Below, in pieces: positions 7,400-16,243 of a DNA stretch of 64,000 nt. A program made the position numbers and the translations under genes. Location of the stretch: contig CAMCUO010000007.1 in the NCBI GenBank assembly GCA_945879015.1, positions 1 to 64,000 of the forward strand. Direction: 5' to 3'. The stretch is from Chitinophaga pinensis. GTDB taxonomy: Bacteria; Bacteroidota; Bacteroidia; 2-12-FULL-35-15. A model generated the notes under the pieces. It saw nothing but the letters and a program-made list of their open reading frames with translations. It did no database searches and was not told the DNA's origin. The stretch's first letter is position 1. Each line of letters opens with the position of its first letter.

Positions 7400-10150
7400 A
7401 TGAAAAAAGTTAGCCTCCTTTTACTATTCATCTGTATTGCTTTTTCAAATTACGCTCAAACTGGCGGAGAAATAAGAGGAATCGTTAAAGATGTTGTAAG
7501 CGGAGAAACCGTTGTTGGCGCTAGCGTTATGGTGGCTGAAGGGAAAGTAGCCATCACAGATATCAATGGGAATTATTCCATTAAAGTAGATTCCGGCTCC
7601 TATACCGTTTCTATTACTTATGTTGGTTTTGAACCACAAAAACAAAAAATAAAAGTCGGTAGAAAATCTGTTGTTTTAAATTTTGCATTAGAAACAAAAA
7701 CACTTAATGAAGTAGAAGTAGTTGCCGATGTTGCAAGAACAAGAGATACTCCGATTGCTTTTTCTACCATCTCAACAAAACAAATTCAAGAAGAACTTGG
7801 CTCTCGTGATTTACCAATGCTTTTAAATTCCACTCCAGGGGCATATGCAACTGAATCGGGAGGAGGAAGTGGAGATTCACGTGTAAACATTCGAGGATTC
7901 GACCAAAGAAACATTGCTGTAATGGTTGATGGTGTTCCTGTAAATGATATGGAAAATGGTCAAGTATATTGGAGCAATTGGGATGGATTGGGAGATATTA
8001 CTCGAACAATGCAAGTTCAACGAGGACTAGGCGCTTCAAAACTTGCTATTGCTTCTGTAGGTGGCACAATGAATATTATTACAAAAGGTATTGATTCAAG
8101 AAAAGAGATTAGTATTAAACAAGAAGTAATGAGCGATCTTACTTATAAAACTGGAATTGGATTCAATACCGGACAATTAAAAGGTGGGTGGGGAATTACA
8201 GGTGCGGCAACTCGAAAAGCAGGTGATGGCTATATCGATCAAACATGGGTGGAGGCATACTCCTATTTTTTAAAAATACAAAAACGTGTAGGAAAACATT
8301 TGATCAGCTTAAGTGGCAATGGAGCTCCTCAAAGACATGGGCAAAGAGCTACCGGAATTTTATTTCCGATTTACAACCGTGATTTTGCCAGTAGTTTAGG
8401 TATTAATGCAGATAGTGTTATTGATAACAATCAATACACCAACAACCTAAACGGAGAAATGGGAAGAAAGTACAACCCTAATTGGGGTGAATTAGATGGT
8501 AAACCATTTAATGAACGCATCAATTATTTCCATAAACCACAATTTAACTTATCACATTTCTGGAACATTAATAAAAAATTATACTTGTCGTCTATAGCTT
8601 ATGTTTCCATCGGTAAAGGAGGCGGAACTAGATTAGTAAACACAGTAACACCAGATAAAAATACCGGACAAATTGATTTCGATGAAATTTACAATAACAA
8701 CGCTTACAATGTGGATGGATTATATAGTTCCACCGAACACAAATCAACCAACATTATTCAGAGTTCTATCAACAATCATTACTGGTATGGTGCTTTATCT
8801 TCATTAAGTTATCAAATTGATACTGCTTGGTCGGCATTGATAGGAATTGACGCACGTTATTATAAGGGAATTCATTATACAGAGGTGTATGATTTATTAG
8901 GTGGCGATTATTACGAAAATCATACAGACCCCAATCAGCCAGGCGGAACATTTTTAGGCGATCCTAATTTTCAGTATCAGATGAAACGCAAAGGAGATAA
9001 AATTTTGCGAAACTATGAAGGAAGCGTAATGTGGGGGGGTGCATTTGCACAAGTTGAATATAAAAAAAAGAAATGGAGTGCATTTGCTACAGGTAGTGTT
9101 TCGGAAACCGGATATCAACGAAAAGATTATTTTAAAAAGAAAGACATTGTATTGTCTGATACAACTTTAATACAAGCTGTTGGTTTTGAAGATACAGTAA
9201 CATACAATGGAACACAATACACATCATATTCTCCCGAAGCTAAAACATCAATGACCGATCGTAAATGGTTTTTAGGGTATACTATAAAGGCAGGAGCAAA
9301 CTATAATATCAATGCACATCACAATGTATATTTGAATACAGGGTTTTTAAAACTGGCTCCTAAATTTGATTTAGTTTTTACAACTGGAAATATTGAAAAT
9401 CCAAAAGCTAAAAGGCAAGAAGTTATTTCTCTTGAATTAGGATATGGATATAAAAGCAAATTATTTGCTGCAAATGTTAACGTATACTATACCGACTGGA
9501 AAAACAAACCACTTTCTGATTTTCCAACAATTCGTATTTCTTCAAACGAATATTATTACAATACAAACGGATTAAACCAAAATCACAAAGGAATTGAATT
9601 AGATTTTGTTTCTAGATATTTTAGAAATATAGAAATTGAAGGCTTAGCCTCTTTTGGTGATTGGACACTCAACACATCGGATGAAATTTATTTATTTGAC
9701 ATGAATACGGATTTGCCGTCCGACACCATCCAATTCAGCGCACAAGGTGTTCATGTTGGCGATGCCGCACAAATACAGTTGGGTGGGAGTGTTCGCTACG
9801 AAATCATTAAGAACCTATATATTAAAGCCCGTTACACGTATTTCACAAAAAATTATTCGAAATACAATTTGTTAGATTTACAGGTAACATATTTATCAAA
9901 CGGAGCAGTAACAGACAATCGTGATCGTGAATCCTGGAAAATGCCATCCTATGGGTTGTTGGATTTATTTGCGGGATACAATTTCAAATATTGGAAACTT
10001 CGCTTTAATGTATCAGCAGGTGTAACAAATTTATTAAACACGATGTATATCAGTGATGCATTAAACAATTATAGTTTTGATGCAACTTCTGCAACCGGAT
10101 TTATTGGCATGGGAACTCGCTTTAACCTAGGATTAAAAATTACATTTTAA
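7400..10150 (+). CDS. TonB-dependent outer-membrane receptor with carboxypeptidase-regulatory-like domain
   Basis: The frame can be read from a TTG at 7388, but the ATG at 7400 begins the signal peptide (MKKVSLLLLFICIAFSNYAQ) and lies just after the terminator. Residues about 20-110 are the Ig-like CarboxypepD_reg domain (GEIRGIVKDVVSGETVVGASV). The plug follows (RDTPIAFSTISTKQIQEELG, VNIRGFDQRNIAVMVDGVPV, GGTMNIITKG), then a 22-strand-type barrel ending in an aromatic residue (GLKITF). There is no SusD partner beside it, so a glycan role is not indicated. The substrate is unknown. The gene may be read through from the lamin-tail gene or from an unseen promoter inside it. Confidence 0.9.
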   Translation: MKKVSLLLLFICIAFSNYAQTGGEIRGIVKDVVSGETVVGASVMVAEGKVAITDINGNYSIKVDSGSYTVSITYVGFEPQKQKIKVGRKSVVLNFALETKTLNEVEVVADVARTRDTPIAFSTISTKQIQEELGSRDLPMLLNSTPGAYATESGGGSGDSRVNIRGFDQRNIAVMVDGVPVNDMENGQVYWSNWDGLGDITRTMQVQRGLGASKLAIASVGGTMNIITKGIDSRKEISIKQEVMSDLTYKTGIGFNTGQLKGGWGITGAATRKAGDGYIDQTWVEAYSYFLKIQKRVGKHLISLSGNGAPQRHGQRATGILFPIYNRDFASSLGINADSVIDNNQYTNNLNGEMGRKYNPNWGELDGKPFNERINYFHKPQFNLSHFWNINKKLYLSSIAYVSIGKGGGTRLVNTVTPDKNTGQIDFDEIYNNNAYNVDGLYSSTEHKSTNIIQSSINNHYWYGALSSLSYQIDTAWSALIGIDARYYKGIHYTEVYDLLGGDYYENHTDPNQPGGTFLGDPNFQYQMKRKGDKILRNYEGSVMWGGAFAQVEYKKKKWSAFATGSVSETGYQRKDYFKKKDIVLSDTTLIQAVGFEDTVTYNGTQYTSYSPEAKTSMTDRKWFLGYTIKAGANYNINAHHNVYLNTGFLKLAPKFDLVFTTGNIENPKAKRQEVISLELGYGYKSKLFAANVNVYYTDWKNKPLSDFPTIRISSNEYYYNTNGLNQNHKGIELDFVSRYFRNIEIEGLASFGDWTLNTSDEIYLFDMNTDLPSDTIQFSAQGVHVGDAAQIQLGGSVRYEIIKNLYIKARYTYFTKNYSKYNLLDLQVTYLSNGAVTDNRDRESWKMPSYGLLDLFAGYNFKYWKLRFNVSAGVTNLLNTMYISDALNNYSFDATSATGFIGMGTRFNLGLKITF

Positions 10151-10169
10151 AATTTATAGCAAATCAAAC

Positions 10170-12443
10170 ATGAAAAAACTACTACTTACATCCATTGCAA
10201 CAGGTTGCGTTACATTACTGAGTTTCGCTCAGGCTACTTTGCCTATATCTTGGGGCTTTCCTACAACAATACTTCCAACAGGATGGACATCCGCAGGAAC
10301 AGGGTTTGCCTATTATTCAGGTTCGGGTGCTCCTGCTCCCGCTGCTAAATTTTCAACAACTGGAACTACATTAACAGTGGCTTTTGCTGGAACGCCTGGA
10401 ACTTTGTCTTATGACGTAGTAGGAAATCCACCAACAACGGGGCCTTGGGCTGGAACATACAAAGTAGAAGAATCTGTGAATGGAACCGCCTGGATAACTG
10501 TTGCGACATACACAACACTACCCTCTGCTTATACGACATACTCCTCTGCATTATTAAGTACTAGCCGTTATGTACGTTTTAATTATGTTATCAAAACTGC
10601 AGGAAATGTTGGATTAGACAATGTGAATATTGGTGTTGGTGTTTCTACTACACAACAAATAAATGTGCAACAAAGCGCCACAACAATTGTGAATGGTGGA
10701 ACGTATACTTTGAGTTCTCCGGTAAGTACAATGCTCCCTACAACATTTGCTGTGCAAAACACAGGAACTGTGGGAACATTGAATGTGTCTGGGGTTACAA
10801 TTACAGGACCTGCTGCTGCCGATTATTCAGTAGCATCTTTCCCATCCACAGTTGCACCATTAGGAAGTGGAAATATGGTTATTAACTTTACTCCTTCTGC
10901 TGCAGGTTCCCGCATTGCTGCAATAAATATTGCAAATAACGATCCTACAGCTCCTACTTATGTTATTAATATGTACGGTGTTGGTGGAACGCTTGCTTCT
11001 GAGCCAGCAGCCCAACCTAGCAGCTTTGTATTTTCTACAATTAAATCATATCAATTCACTGCTAATTTTACAGCGGCATCACCTGCCCCAGATGGTGGAT
11101 ATCTTGTTTTAAGAAGAACTGGAGCACCGGTTACTGATGTTCCTGTTGATGGAGTTGATTATTTGAGAGGTGATGTTATTGGAAATTCAAAAGTTGTTTA
11201 CAGCTCGACAGCAACTGGTTTTTATCCAAATGAACTAGTTGCCAGTACAACATATTATTTTGCTGTTTTCTCATATAACGGCCCTGGTGTTTATCGTAAT
11301 TATTTAACACCTACTCCTTTAACAGGAAGTGCAACAACTTTGGGTTCGATGCAACCCGCTTCCTATTATAGCGCAGTTTCAACTGCAAGTCCAACATTTG
11401 TTACCAACTTACATAATAAAATTAATCCTCACACAATACAATTTTATAGTAGTTATGGACCATTAATGGTAGAACGAATTTATAATCGTGATACCACTGC
11501 GGGACAAAGAGTAGTAACTTGTGTTTACAGTGGGTTAAATAAAGTTTACAATGATCCTTTTGATTGGACAACAGATGACTTTAGCCGTGAACATACCTAT
11601 TGTCAAAGTTGGCAGGTTACAGTTAACTCGCCTACTTTCCAAAGCTTACCTGAATACAACGATTACCATATGATTACACCAACAAATCAAACATTGGTAA
11701 ATGCTGTAAGAAGCAATTATCCTTTAGGGGAAGTTGTAGGAACACCATTAGCGTCCTCTTATTTAGGAGATAAAATAGGTAACGACATAAATGGATACAA
11801 AGTATTTGAACCACGCGATTCTGATAAAGGAGATGCTGCACGTTGTATGTTATATCAATGTATTTGCTACACGGGTGTTCCTTATACAGGCCCTACCAAT
11901 ACAAACGTTACATATGCTCCTGGAGCAGCAACTTGGTCATTACCTAAAACCATAAGTAGTGCTATTCCTTATGGACAGGATCAGGATGTTTTGAAAAGAT
12001 GGCACTATCAAGATCCTCCTTCTAATTTTGAAATTGCGCGCAACGATTATGTTGATTCATTGCAAGGAAACCGTAATCCGTTTATTGATAGTATGCAATA
12101 TGTTTGCTACATCGATTTTACAACTATGACAAAAATAAGTGGAATGCCTGCACCATGCAATACAGCAAGTATTGCAGACCATGATATGAATAACGATATC
12201 ATAACATTGGCTCCAAATCCTAACAATGGAAATTTTACAGCATACTATTCTTCTTCTCAAGAACAAAAAGTAACTGTAAGATTATTTGATGTAACAGGAA
12301 GAGTTGTTTTTTCTGATATCATCAAAGTAAATATTGGAAACAATCCGATTGAAATGCAATTACAAAATTTAAATAAAGGCATTTATCTTTTTGAGTTTAC
12401 CACCCAAGCAGGTAACCAAAATGTGAAGTTGGTGATTGATTAG
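10170..12443 (+). CDS. Secreted endonuclease I family nuclease with type A T9SS sorting domain
   Basis: This 757-aa protein has a signal peptide (MKKLLLTSIATGCVTLLSFAQ). Beta-sandwich domains follow, including an ASPM/choice-of-anchor-like unit (LNVSGVTITGPAAADYSV) and a fibronectin-like unit. An endonuclease I domain begins near residue 430: SREHTYCQSW at about 470, then EYNDYHMITPTNQTLVNAVRSNYPLGEV. The REH and the N-A-V-R-S-N-x-P-L-G-E-V block are typical of extracellular EndA-like nucleases. The second motif reads DYHM where many relatives have a second His. The C-terminus is a T9SS domain (LAPNPNNGNF, LFDVTGRVVF, LNKGIYLFEFT). It likely degrades external DNA or RNA for nutrients. Confidence 0.87.
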   Translation: MKKLLLTSIATGCVTLLSFAQATLPISWGFPTTILPTGWTSAGTGFAYYSGSGAPAPAAKFSTTGTTLTVAFAGTPGTLSYDVVGNPPTTGPWAGTYKVEESVNGTAWITVATYTTLPSAYTTYSSALLSTSRYVRFNYVIKTAGNVGLDNVNIGVGVSTTQQINVQQSATTIVNGGTYTLSSPVSTMLPTTFAVQNTGTVGTLNVSGVTITGPAAADYSVASFPSTVAPLGSGNMVINFTPSAAGSRIAAINIANNDPTAPTYVINMYGVGGTLASEPAAQPSSFVFSTIKSYQFTANFTAASPAPDGGYLVLRRTGAPVTDVPVDGVDYLRGDVIGNSKVVYSSTATGFYPNELVASTTYYFAVFSYNGPGVYRNYLTPTPLTGSATTLGSMQPASYYSAVSTASPTFVTNLHNKINPHTIQFYSSYGPLMVERIYNRDTTAGQRVVTCVYSGLNKVYNDPFDWTTDDFSREHTYCQSWQVTVNSPTFQSLPEYNDYHMITPTNQTLVNAVRSNYPLGEVVGTPLASSYLGDKIGNDINGYKVFEPRDSDKGDAARCMLYQCICYTGVPYTGPTNTNVTYAPGAATWSLPKTISSAIPYGQDQDVLKRWHYQDPPSNFEIARNDYVDSLQGNRNPFIDSMQYVCYIDFTTMTKISGMPAPCNTASIADHDMNNDIITLAPNPNNGNFTAYYSSSQEQKVTVRLFDVTGRVVFSDIIKVNIGNNPIEMQLQNLNKGIYLFEFTTQAGNQNVKLVID

Positions 12444-12452
12444 TAAATTTTA

Positions 12453-12491
12453 ATCAAACTTGGCTTTCATAAAATGAAAGTTTAGTTTGAT
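12453..12491 (+). terminator. Long imperfect hairpin after the nuclease gene
   Basis: ATCAAACT / AGTTTGAT and CTTTCAT / ATGAAAG pair around symmetric 3-nt internal loops and an AAA tip. It is followed at 12494-12513 by the CCCG palindrome ATCCCGAT-gaaa-ATCGGGAT. It may slow or process the transcript. Confidence 0.5.
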
Positions 12492-12537
12492 TTATCCCGA
12501 TGAAAATCGGGATCTGTTTAGGTTAAAATTGAGAGGG

Positions 12538-12567
12538 AAACGTCATGCAGAAATGTGTGACGTTTTT
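12538..12567 (+). terminator. Rho-independent terminator
   Basis: AAACGTCA / TGACGTTT forms an 8-bp stem followed by a T run. It is the last of three hairpins after the nuclease gene. Confidence 0.75.
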
Positions 12568-12589
12568 TTATTTGACATTCACAAAAAAA

Positions 12590-12741
12590 TTTAAACACAT
12601 AGAGACATAGAAAAATAAAAATGGACTAGCATAACTCAATAATAGTTACACATAGGCAAAAATCGTTTTAACGATTTTTGCCTATGTGTTTTTATGTAAG
12701 CCTTTAACACCTAAAACAAACTATGTCTCTATGTGTTTAAA
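12590..12741. repeat. Nested double palindrome (MITE-like element)
   Basis: The outer arms 12590-12610 and 12721-12741 are perfect 21-bp inverted repeats containing ACACATAGAGACATAG. The inner arms 12648-12667 and 12670-12689 are a perfect 20-bp inverted repeat with a 2-nt loop, and they begin with the related ACACATAGGC. There is no open frame inside. The outer terminal repeats and lack of coding suggest a small non-autonomous mobile element. The 3' end lies 6 nt from the stop of the converging hydrolase gene. Confidence 0.75.
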
Positions 12742-12746
12742 ATATT

Positions 12747-13532
12747 TTATTTTATGAATTTCATCACACACTCAAAAAACTCTTTTGGTTTTTCCGCATG
12801 TAACCAATGGCCTGCTCCTATTATAGTTTCAAGCGTACTATTGGGAAATATTTCATGAATCAAATCTACGTCTTCATCCAATATATAATTTGAATGTTCA
12901 CCTCTTATAAATAAGGTTCGCACATTACAAGCAACATCTGCTGGTGTAGCATCTCCCACATGCTCCACATTTTGTCCAACATTTTCTATTTGCTGAATAA
13001 TTACTTTTAAGTTAAATCGCCAAGCCATTTCCGTTTCATCTACCCAAAAAATATTTTTTAATAAAAATTGTTTAGTGCCAAAATCAGAAATGTATTTCGA
13101 CAACACCTCATCTACTTCTTTTCGTGTTTTTACAATATTAAAATCTACTGCTTGAAGTCCTTCCAAAACTCCCTGATGATGCATTGGATAATATTTCGGA
13201 GCAATATCAGCAACAACTAGTTTATCCAAATATTCGGGATGATCAATTGCAAATTGCATGGCTGTTTTTGCACCCATAGAATGTCCGAGCAAAATCACAT
13301 TTTTTAATTCGTGTTCCTTTATCAACTCGAGAATATCCTCGCTCATTATTTTGAAATTCCAATCATCGCTGTGCGGAGAAAGTCCATGATTACGCTGATC
13401 TACCGTATATACTTCAAAGCCCTGTTCCGAAAATTGCTTGGCAAGTGTATTCCAATTATCACTCTGCCCGAATAATCCGTGCAAAATAATCAGCGGTTGT
13501 CCTTCTCCACATTTTCTGTAAAATAATTTCAT
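12747..13532 (-). CDS. Alpha/beta hydrolase (YbfF-like esterase)
   Basis: This 261-aa soluble hydrolase has HGLFG (oxyanion loop, 18-22), the nucleophile elbow GHSMG with Ser85, and a terminal GHWLHAEKP containing His242. These fit the alpha/beta-hydrolase triad. The DQRNHGLS segment near residue 45 is characteristic of the YbfF/ABHD11-like acyl-CoA or ester hydrolases. The substrate cannot be told from sequence. It is on the same strand as pdxJ, 54 nt after it, with a REP-like palindrome between them. Confidence 0.88.
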   Translation of the reverse strand: MKLFYRKCGEGQPLIILHGLFGQSDNWNTLAKQFSEQGFEVYTVDQRNHGLSPHSDDWNFKIMSEDILELIKEHELKNVILLGHSMGAKTAMQFAIDHPEYLDKLVVADIAPKYYPMHHQGVLEGLQAVDFNIVKTRKEVDEVLSKYISDFGTKQFLLKNIFWVDETEMAWRFNLKVIIQQIENVGQNVEHVGDATPADVACNVRTLFIRGEHSNYILDEDVDLIHEIFPNSTLETIIGAGHWLHAEKPKEFFECVMKFIK

Positions 13533-13548
13533 TTATAAATTTTTATTC

Positions 13549-13606
13549 CGCTTCCCTTCCTTCTCCACACTGGAGAAGGTGTCCGCCTAGGCGGACGGAT
13601 GAGGCT
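13549..13606. repeat. REP-like palindromic element carrying an embedded GTCCGCCTAGGCGGAC palindrome
   Basis: CCTTCTCCA / TGGAGAAGG forms the first stem. The perfect 16-bp palindrome GTCCGCCTAGGCGGAC (13581-13596) follows, then GGATGAGGC. The element is in the CTCC...GGAG / GAGG class seen again at 15099, 15196, 20678, 39734 and 42303. Its right half overlaps the 3' end of pdxJ and supplies that gene's stop codon. Confidence 0.7.
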
Positions 13607-14321
13607 TTAATTCTCTTAAATACAACTGTATCGTATTCTCCAATCCAAAATATAAACTATCCGAAATCAATGCATGACCAATAGATACCTCTAAAAGTCC
13701 TTCCACATTTTTTGCGAAATAATTTAAATTCTGCAAACTCAAATCATGTCCCGCATTTATTCCTAAACCCAATTCATTTGCTTTTTTTGCTGCAATAATA
13801 AATGGTGCAATTGCTTTTTCTTTATTTACAAAAAAGTTTTTTGCATACGACTCAGTATACAATTCGATTCTGTCGGTTCCTGTTGCCAAAGCGCCCTCTA
13901 TCATTTTCACTTCTGCATCCACAAAAATAGAAGTGCGTATTCCTGCTTTTTTAAAAACAGAAATTATTTCTTTTAAATAATCTTTGTGTGAAATAGTATC
14001 CCAACCATGATCAGAAGTTAATTGTCCTAAGCCATCAGGAACCAAAGTAACTTGAGCTGGTTTATTTTCTAAAACAAGATCTAAGAATTTTTGTTCTTTC
14101 GGATTTCCTTCAATATTGAATTCGGTAGAAAGAATTGGTTTTAATTCCTGAACATCTTTATAACGAATATGGCGTTCGTCTGGCCGAGGATGAACAGTAA
14201 TTCCCTGTGCACCAAAACGTTCGCAATCCAATGCTACCTTTATTAGATTTGGTGTATTTCCACCTCTGGAATTGCGAATTGTCGCAATTTTATTGATATT
14301 TACACTTAACTTTGCAGACAT
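13587..14321 (-). CDS. pdxJ: Pyridoxine 5'-phosphate synthase
   Basis: PdxJ condenses 1-deoxy-xylulose 5-phosphate with 3-amino-1-hydroxyacetone 1-phosphate to make vitamin B6. The 244-aa protein starts LSVNINKIATIRNSRGG and has the conserved GITVHPRPDERHIR block with its active-site His, plus FNIEGNP and GLGINAGHDL. Length is normal. The last residues (KPHPSA) and the TAG stop are encoded by a REP-like element, so the C-terminus has been rewritten by a repeat. The dxs gene that makes one substrate is also in this window (33685-35616) but not linked. Confidence 0.95.
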   Translation of the reverse strand: MSAKLSVNINKIATIRNSRGGNTPNLIKVALDCERFGAQGITVHPRPDERHIRYKDVQELKPILSTEFNIEGNPKEQKFLDLVLENKPAQVTLVPDGLGQLTSDHGWDTISHKDYLKEIISVFKKAGIRTSIFVDAEVKMIEGALATGTDRIELYTESYAKNFFVNKEKAIAPFIIAAKKANELGLGINAGHDLSLQNLNYFAKNVEGLLEVSIGHALISDSLYFGLENTIQLYLRELKPHPSA

Positions 14322-14430
14322 ATTTGGTATAATAAAGTGTAAAGCTAAAAAATTACTAAGTTTGTGAAATAAGATTGATAATTAATTGTTTTAAAGGTAC
14401 GAAACAATTAATAAAAATGAGAAAGAAAAA

Positions 14431-15093
14431 ATGTTAGCAAAAGATTTAATAACAGACGAAATACCTCCACTGAAAACTTCGGATACCGGATTAATGGCAA
14501 TTAACTGGATGGACGAGTTTAAAGTGACACAACTTCCTATTGTAAAAAAACACGAATACCTGGGACTTATTTCTGATACCGATATTTTGGATATGAATAT
14601 TACAGATGAACAATTAGGGAAAAATAAACTTTCTTTACTTCGTCCATTTGTTTTTGAAAGTCAACATATTTACGAAGTAATAAAAATGGTTTCTAGTATG
14701 AAACTGTCTGTATTGCCTGTATTAAATCAGCATCAGCATTATGTTGGATTAATCCCTACAGCATCGCTAATACATCAATTTGCAACGCTTGCAGCAACTC
14801 GTGAACCAGGTGGAATTATTGTTTTGGAAATGAATTTACATGATTATTCATTGACTCAGATTGCTCAGATTGTAGAAGGAAATGATGGGAAAATATTGAG
14901 TTCATATGTAAACTCACTTACTGATTCTACTAAAATAGAGGTCACACTTAAATTAAACAAAGAGGATCTTTCTGCAATTCTGCAAACATTTTATCGATAC
15001 AACTACACTGTTAAAGCATCATTTCATCAAAGTGAATTTTCTGACGATATGAAAAATCGCTTCGATTCATTTATGAATTATATAAATATTTAA
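14431..15093 (+). CDS. CBS-domain protein (AcuB-like)
   Basis: This 220-aa cytosolic protein carries a pair of CBS motifs (residues about 1-125: MLAKDLITDEIPPL, LPIVKKHEYLGLISDTDIL, SVLPVLNQHQHYVGLIPTASL). A C-terminal ACT-like segment begins GGIIVLEMNLHDYSL. CBS pairs bind adenine nucleotides, so an energy-sensing regulatory role is likely but the target is unknown. It is divergent from pdxJ and precedes nadK, the usual neighbour of this gene in Bacteroidota. Two REP-like elements sit between it and nadK. Confidence 0.85.
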   Translation: MLAKDLITDEIPPLKTSDTGLMAINWMDEFKVTQLPIVKKHEYLGLISDTDILDMNITDEQLGKNKLSLLRPFVFESQHIYEVIKMVSSMKLSVLPVLNQHQHYVGLIPTASLIHQFATLAATREPGGIIVLEMNLHDYSLTQIAQIVEGNDGKILSSYVNSLTDSTKIEVTLKLNKEDLSAILQTFYRYNYTVKASFHQSEFSDDMKNRFDSFMNYINI

Positions 15094-15098
15094 TTCCT

Positions 15099-15132
15099 AT
15101 TCCCCCTTTGGAAAAGGGGGCTAGGGGGATTT
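15099..15132. repeat. REP-like palindrome, copy 1
   Basis: TTCCCCCTTT-ggaa-AAGGGGG is followed by CTAGGGGGATT. It begins 6 nt after the stop codon of the CBS gene and has a near-identical direct copy 64 nt downstream. Confidence 0.8.
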
Positions 15133-15195
15133 GGCAAATGTATTTTTTAAGAATAATCTAACATTAAGAATATTACCAAAATTGAAAGCAGAATC

Positions 15196-15230
15196 TATTC
15201 CCCCTTTGTAAAAGGGGGCTAGGGGGATTC
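15196..15230. repeat. REP-like palindrome, copy 2
   Basis: The same unit as 15099-15132, in the same orientation, with only the loop region (TGTA for TGGA) differing. It lies just before nadK. Confidence 0.8.
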
Positions 15231-15256
15231 CTTCAATATCGCTAAATCAAGGCATT

Positions 15257-16135
15257 ATGCAAATAGCAATTTACGGTCGCTCCACAAATGATAATACTTC
15301 CGAGTATATCCAACAGCTATTTCATAAACTCAACGAGTACAAAACCGAAATTCTGATTTATGAGCCTTTCCATAATTTTCTGAAACAAAAACTAAACCTT
15401 GTTGGCAACATCAAAACATTTGCTGCATACACACATTTACATGGGAAAGTTGACGTTATGTTAAGTCTGGGTGGTGATGGAACATTCCTTGAAACATTGG
15501 CCTTTGTGCGTGATTCCGGAATTCCAGTTTTAGGAATAAATACCGGGCGGCTGGGATTTTTGGCAAATGTGGCAAAAACAGAAATAAATGCAGCTATTGA
15601 AGCATTGATAGCTAAAAAATTTACTACAGAAAAACGTTCTTTACTAAGTGTTTCCGGGCCAGAGGCTCTTTTCGGAGTTATAAATTATGGTTTGAACGAG
15701 CTTACCGTGCACAAAAAAGACAGCTCTTCCATGATGACGATTCACACCTATATCAATGGTGATTATCTGAATTCTTATTTTGCAGATGGGTTGATTATAG
15801 CAACGCCAACAGGTTCAACAGCATATTCATTAAGCTGTGGAGGACCATTGGTGATGCCTGGCTCCGAAAATTTTGTACTTACTCCTATTGCTCCTCACAA
15901 TTTGAATGTTCGTCCGCTAGTAATTTCCGATAACAATATAATTACTTTAGAAGTGGAAGGCAGAAGCCCAAACTACCTAGTAACACTCGATTCCAGAAGT
16001 GAAATAATTGAATCCAACATCCGCTTAACCATCAAAAAAGCTGATTTTTACGCCAACCTCATTAAACTCGAAAACCAAAGCTTTTTTACTACTATGAGAA
16101 ACAAGCTGCTTTGGGGATTAGACAAGAGGAATTAA
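15257..16135 (+). CDS. nadK: NAD kinase
   Basis: This enzyme phosphorylates NAD to NADP. The 292-aa protein has the GGDG nucleotide motif (72-75) in LSLGGDGTFLETL, then GINTGRLGFLAN and the NAD-binding TPTGSTAYSLSCGGP segment near residues 178-192. These are diagnostic for the NadK/Ppn kinase family. Length is typical. It stands between the CBS protein and porG in an arrangement common to Bacteroidota. Confidence 0.97.
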   Translation: MQIAIYGRSTNDNTSEYIQQLFHKLNEYKTEILIYEPFHNFLKQKLNLVGNIKTFAAYTHLHGKVDVMLSLGGDGTFLETLAFVRDSGIPVLGINTGRLGFLANVAKTEINAAIEALIAKKFTTEKRSLLSVSGPEALFGVINYGLNELTVHKKDSSSMMTIHTYINGDYLNSYFADGLIIATPTGSTAYSLSCGGPLVMPGSENFVLTPIAPHNLNVRPLVISDNNIITLEVEGRSPNYLVTLDSRSEIIESNIRLTIKKADFYANLIKLENQSFFTTMRNKLLWGLDKRN

Positions 16136-16170
16136 CCAATTTTAACAAGTCTGAATTAGCAAAAATCTAC

Positions 16171-16178
16171 TATATTTG
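16171..16178 (+). promoter_or_regulatory. -7 box upstream of porG
   Basis: TATATTTG matches TAnnTTTG. A weak TCTG lies about 17 nt upstream. Predicted transcription begins near 16185. Confidence 0.5.
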
Positions 16179-16243
16179 CTATCCCTTATGAAAAAGGCAA
16201 TAAAATGTCGATTTTTGAGTTATTCAAGGGGTAAAATTAATTC

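Noticed and set aside
12590..12741. Treating the nested palindrome as a simple bidirectional terminator
   Set aside because: The outer arms are 110 nt apart and lack T runs; the nuclease gene already has its own terminator at 12538.
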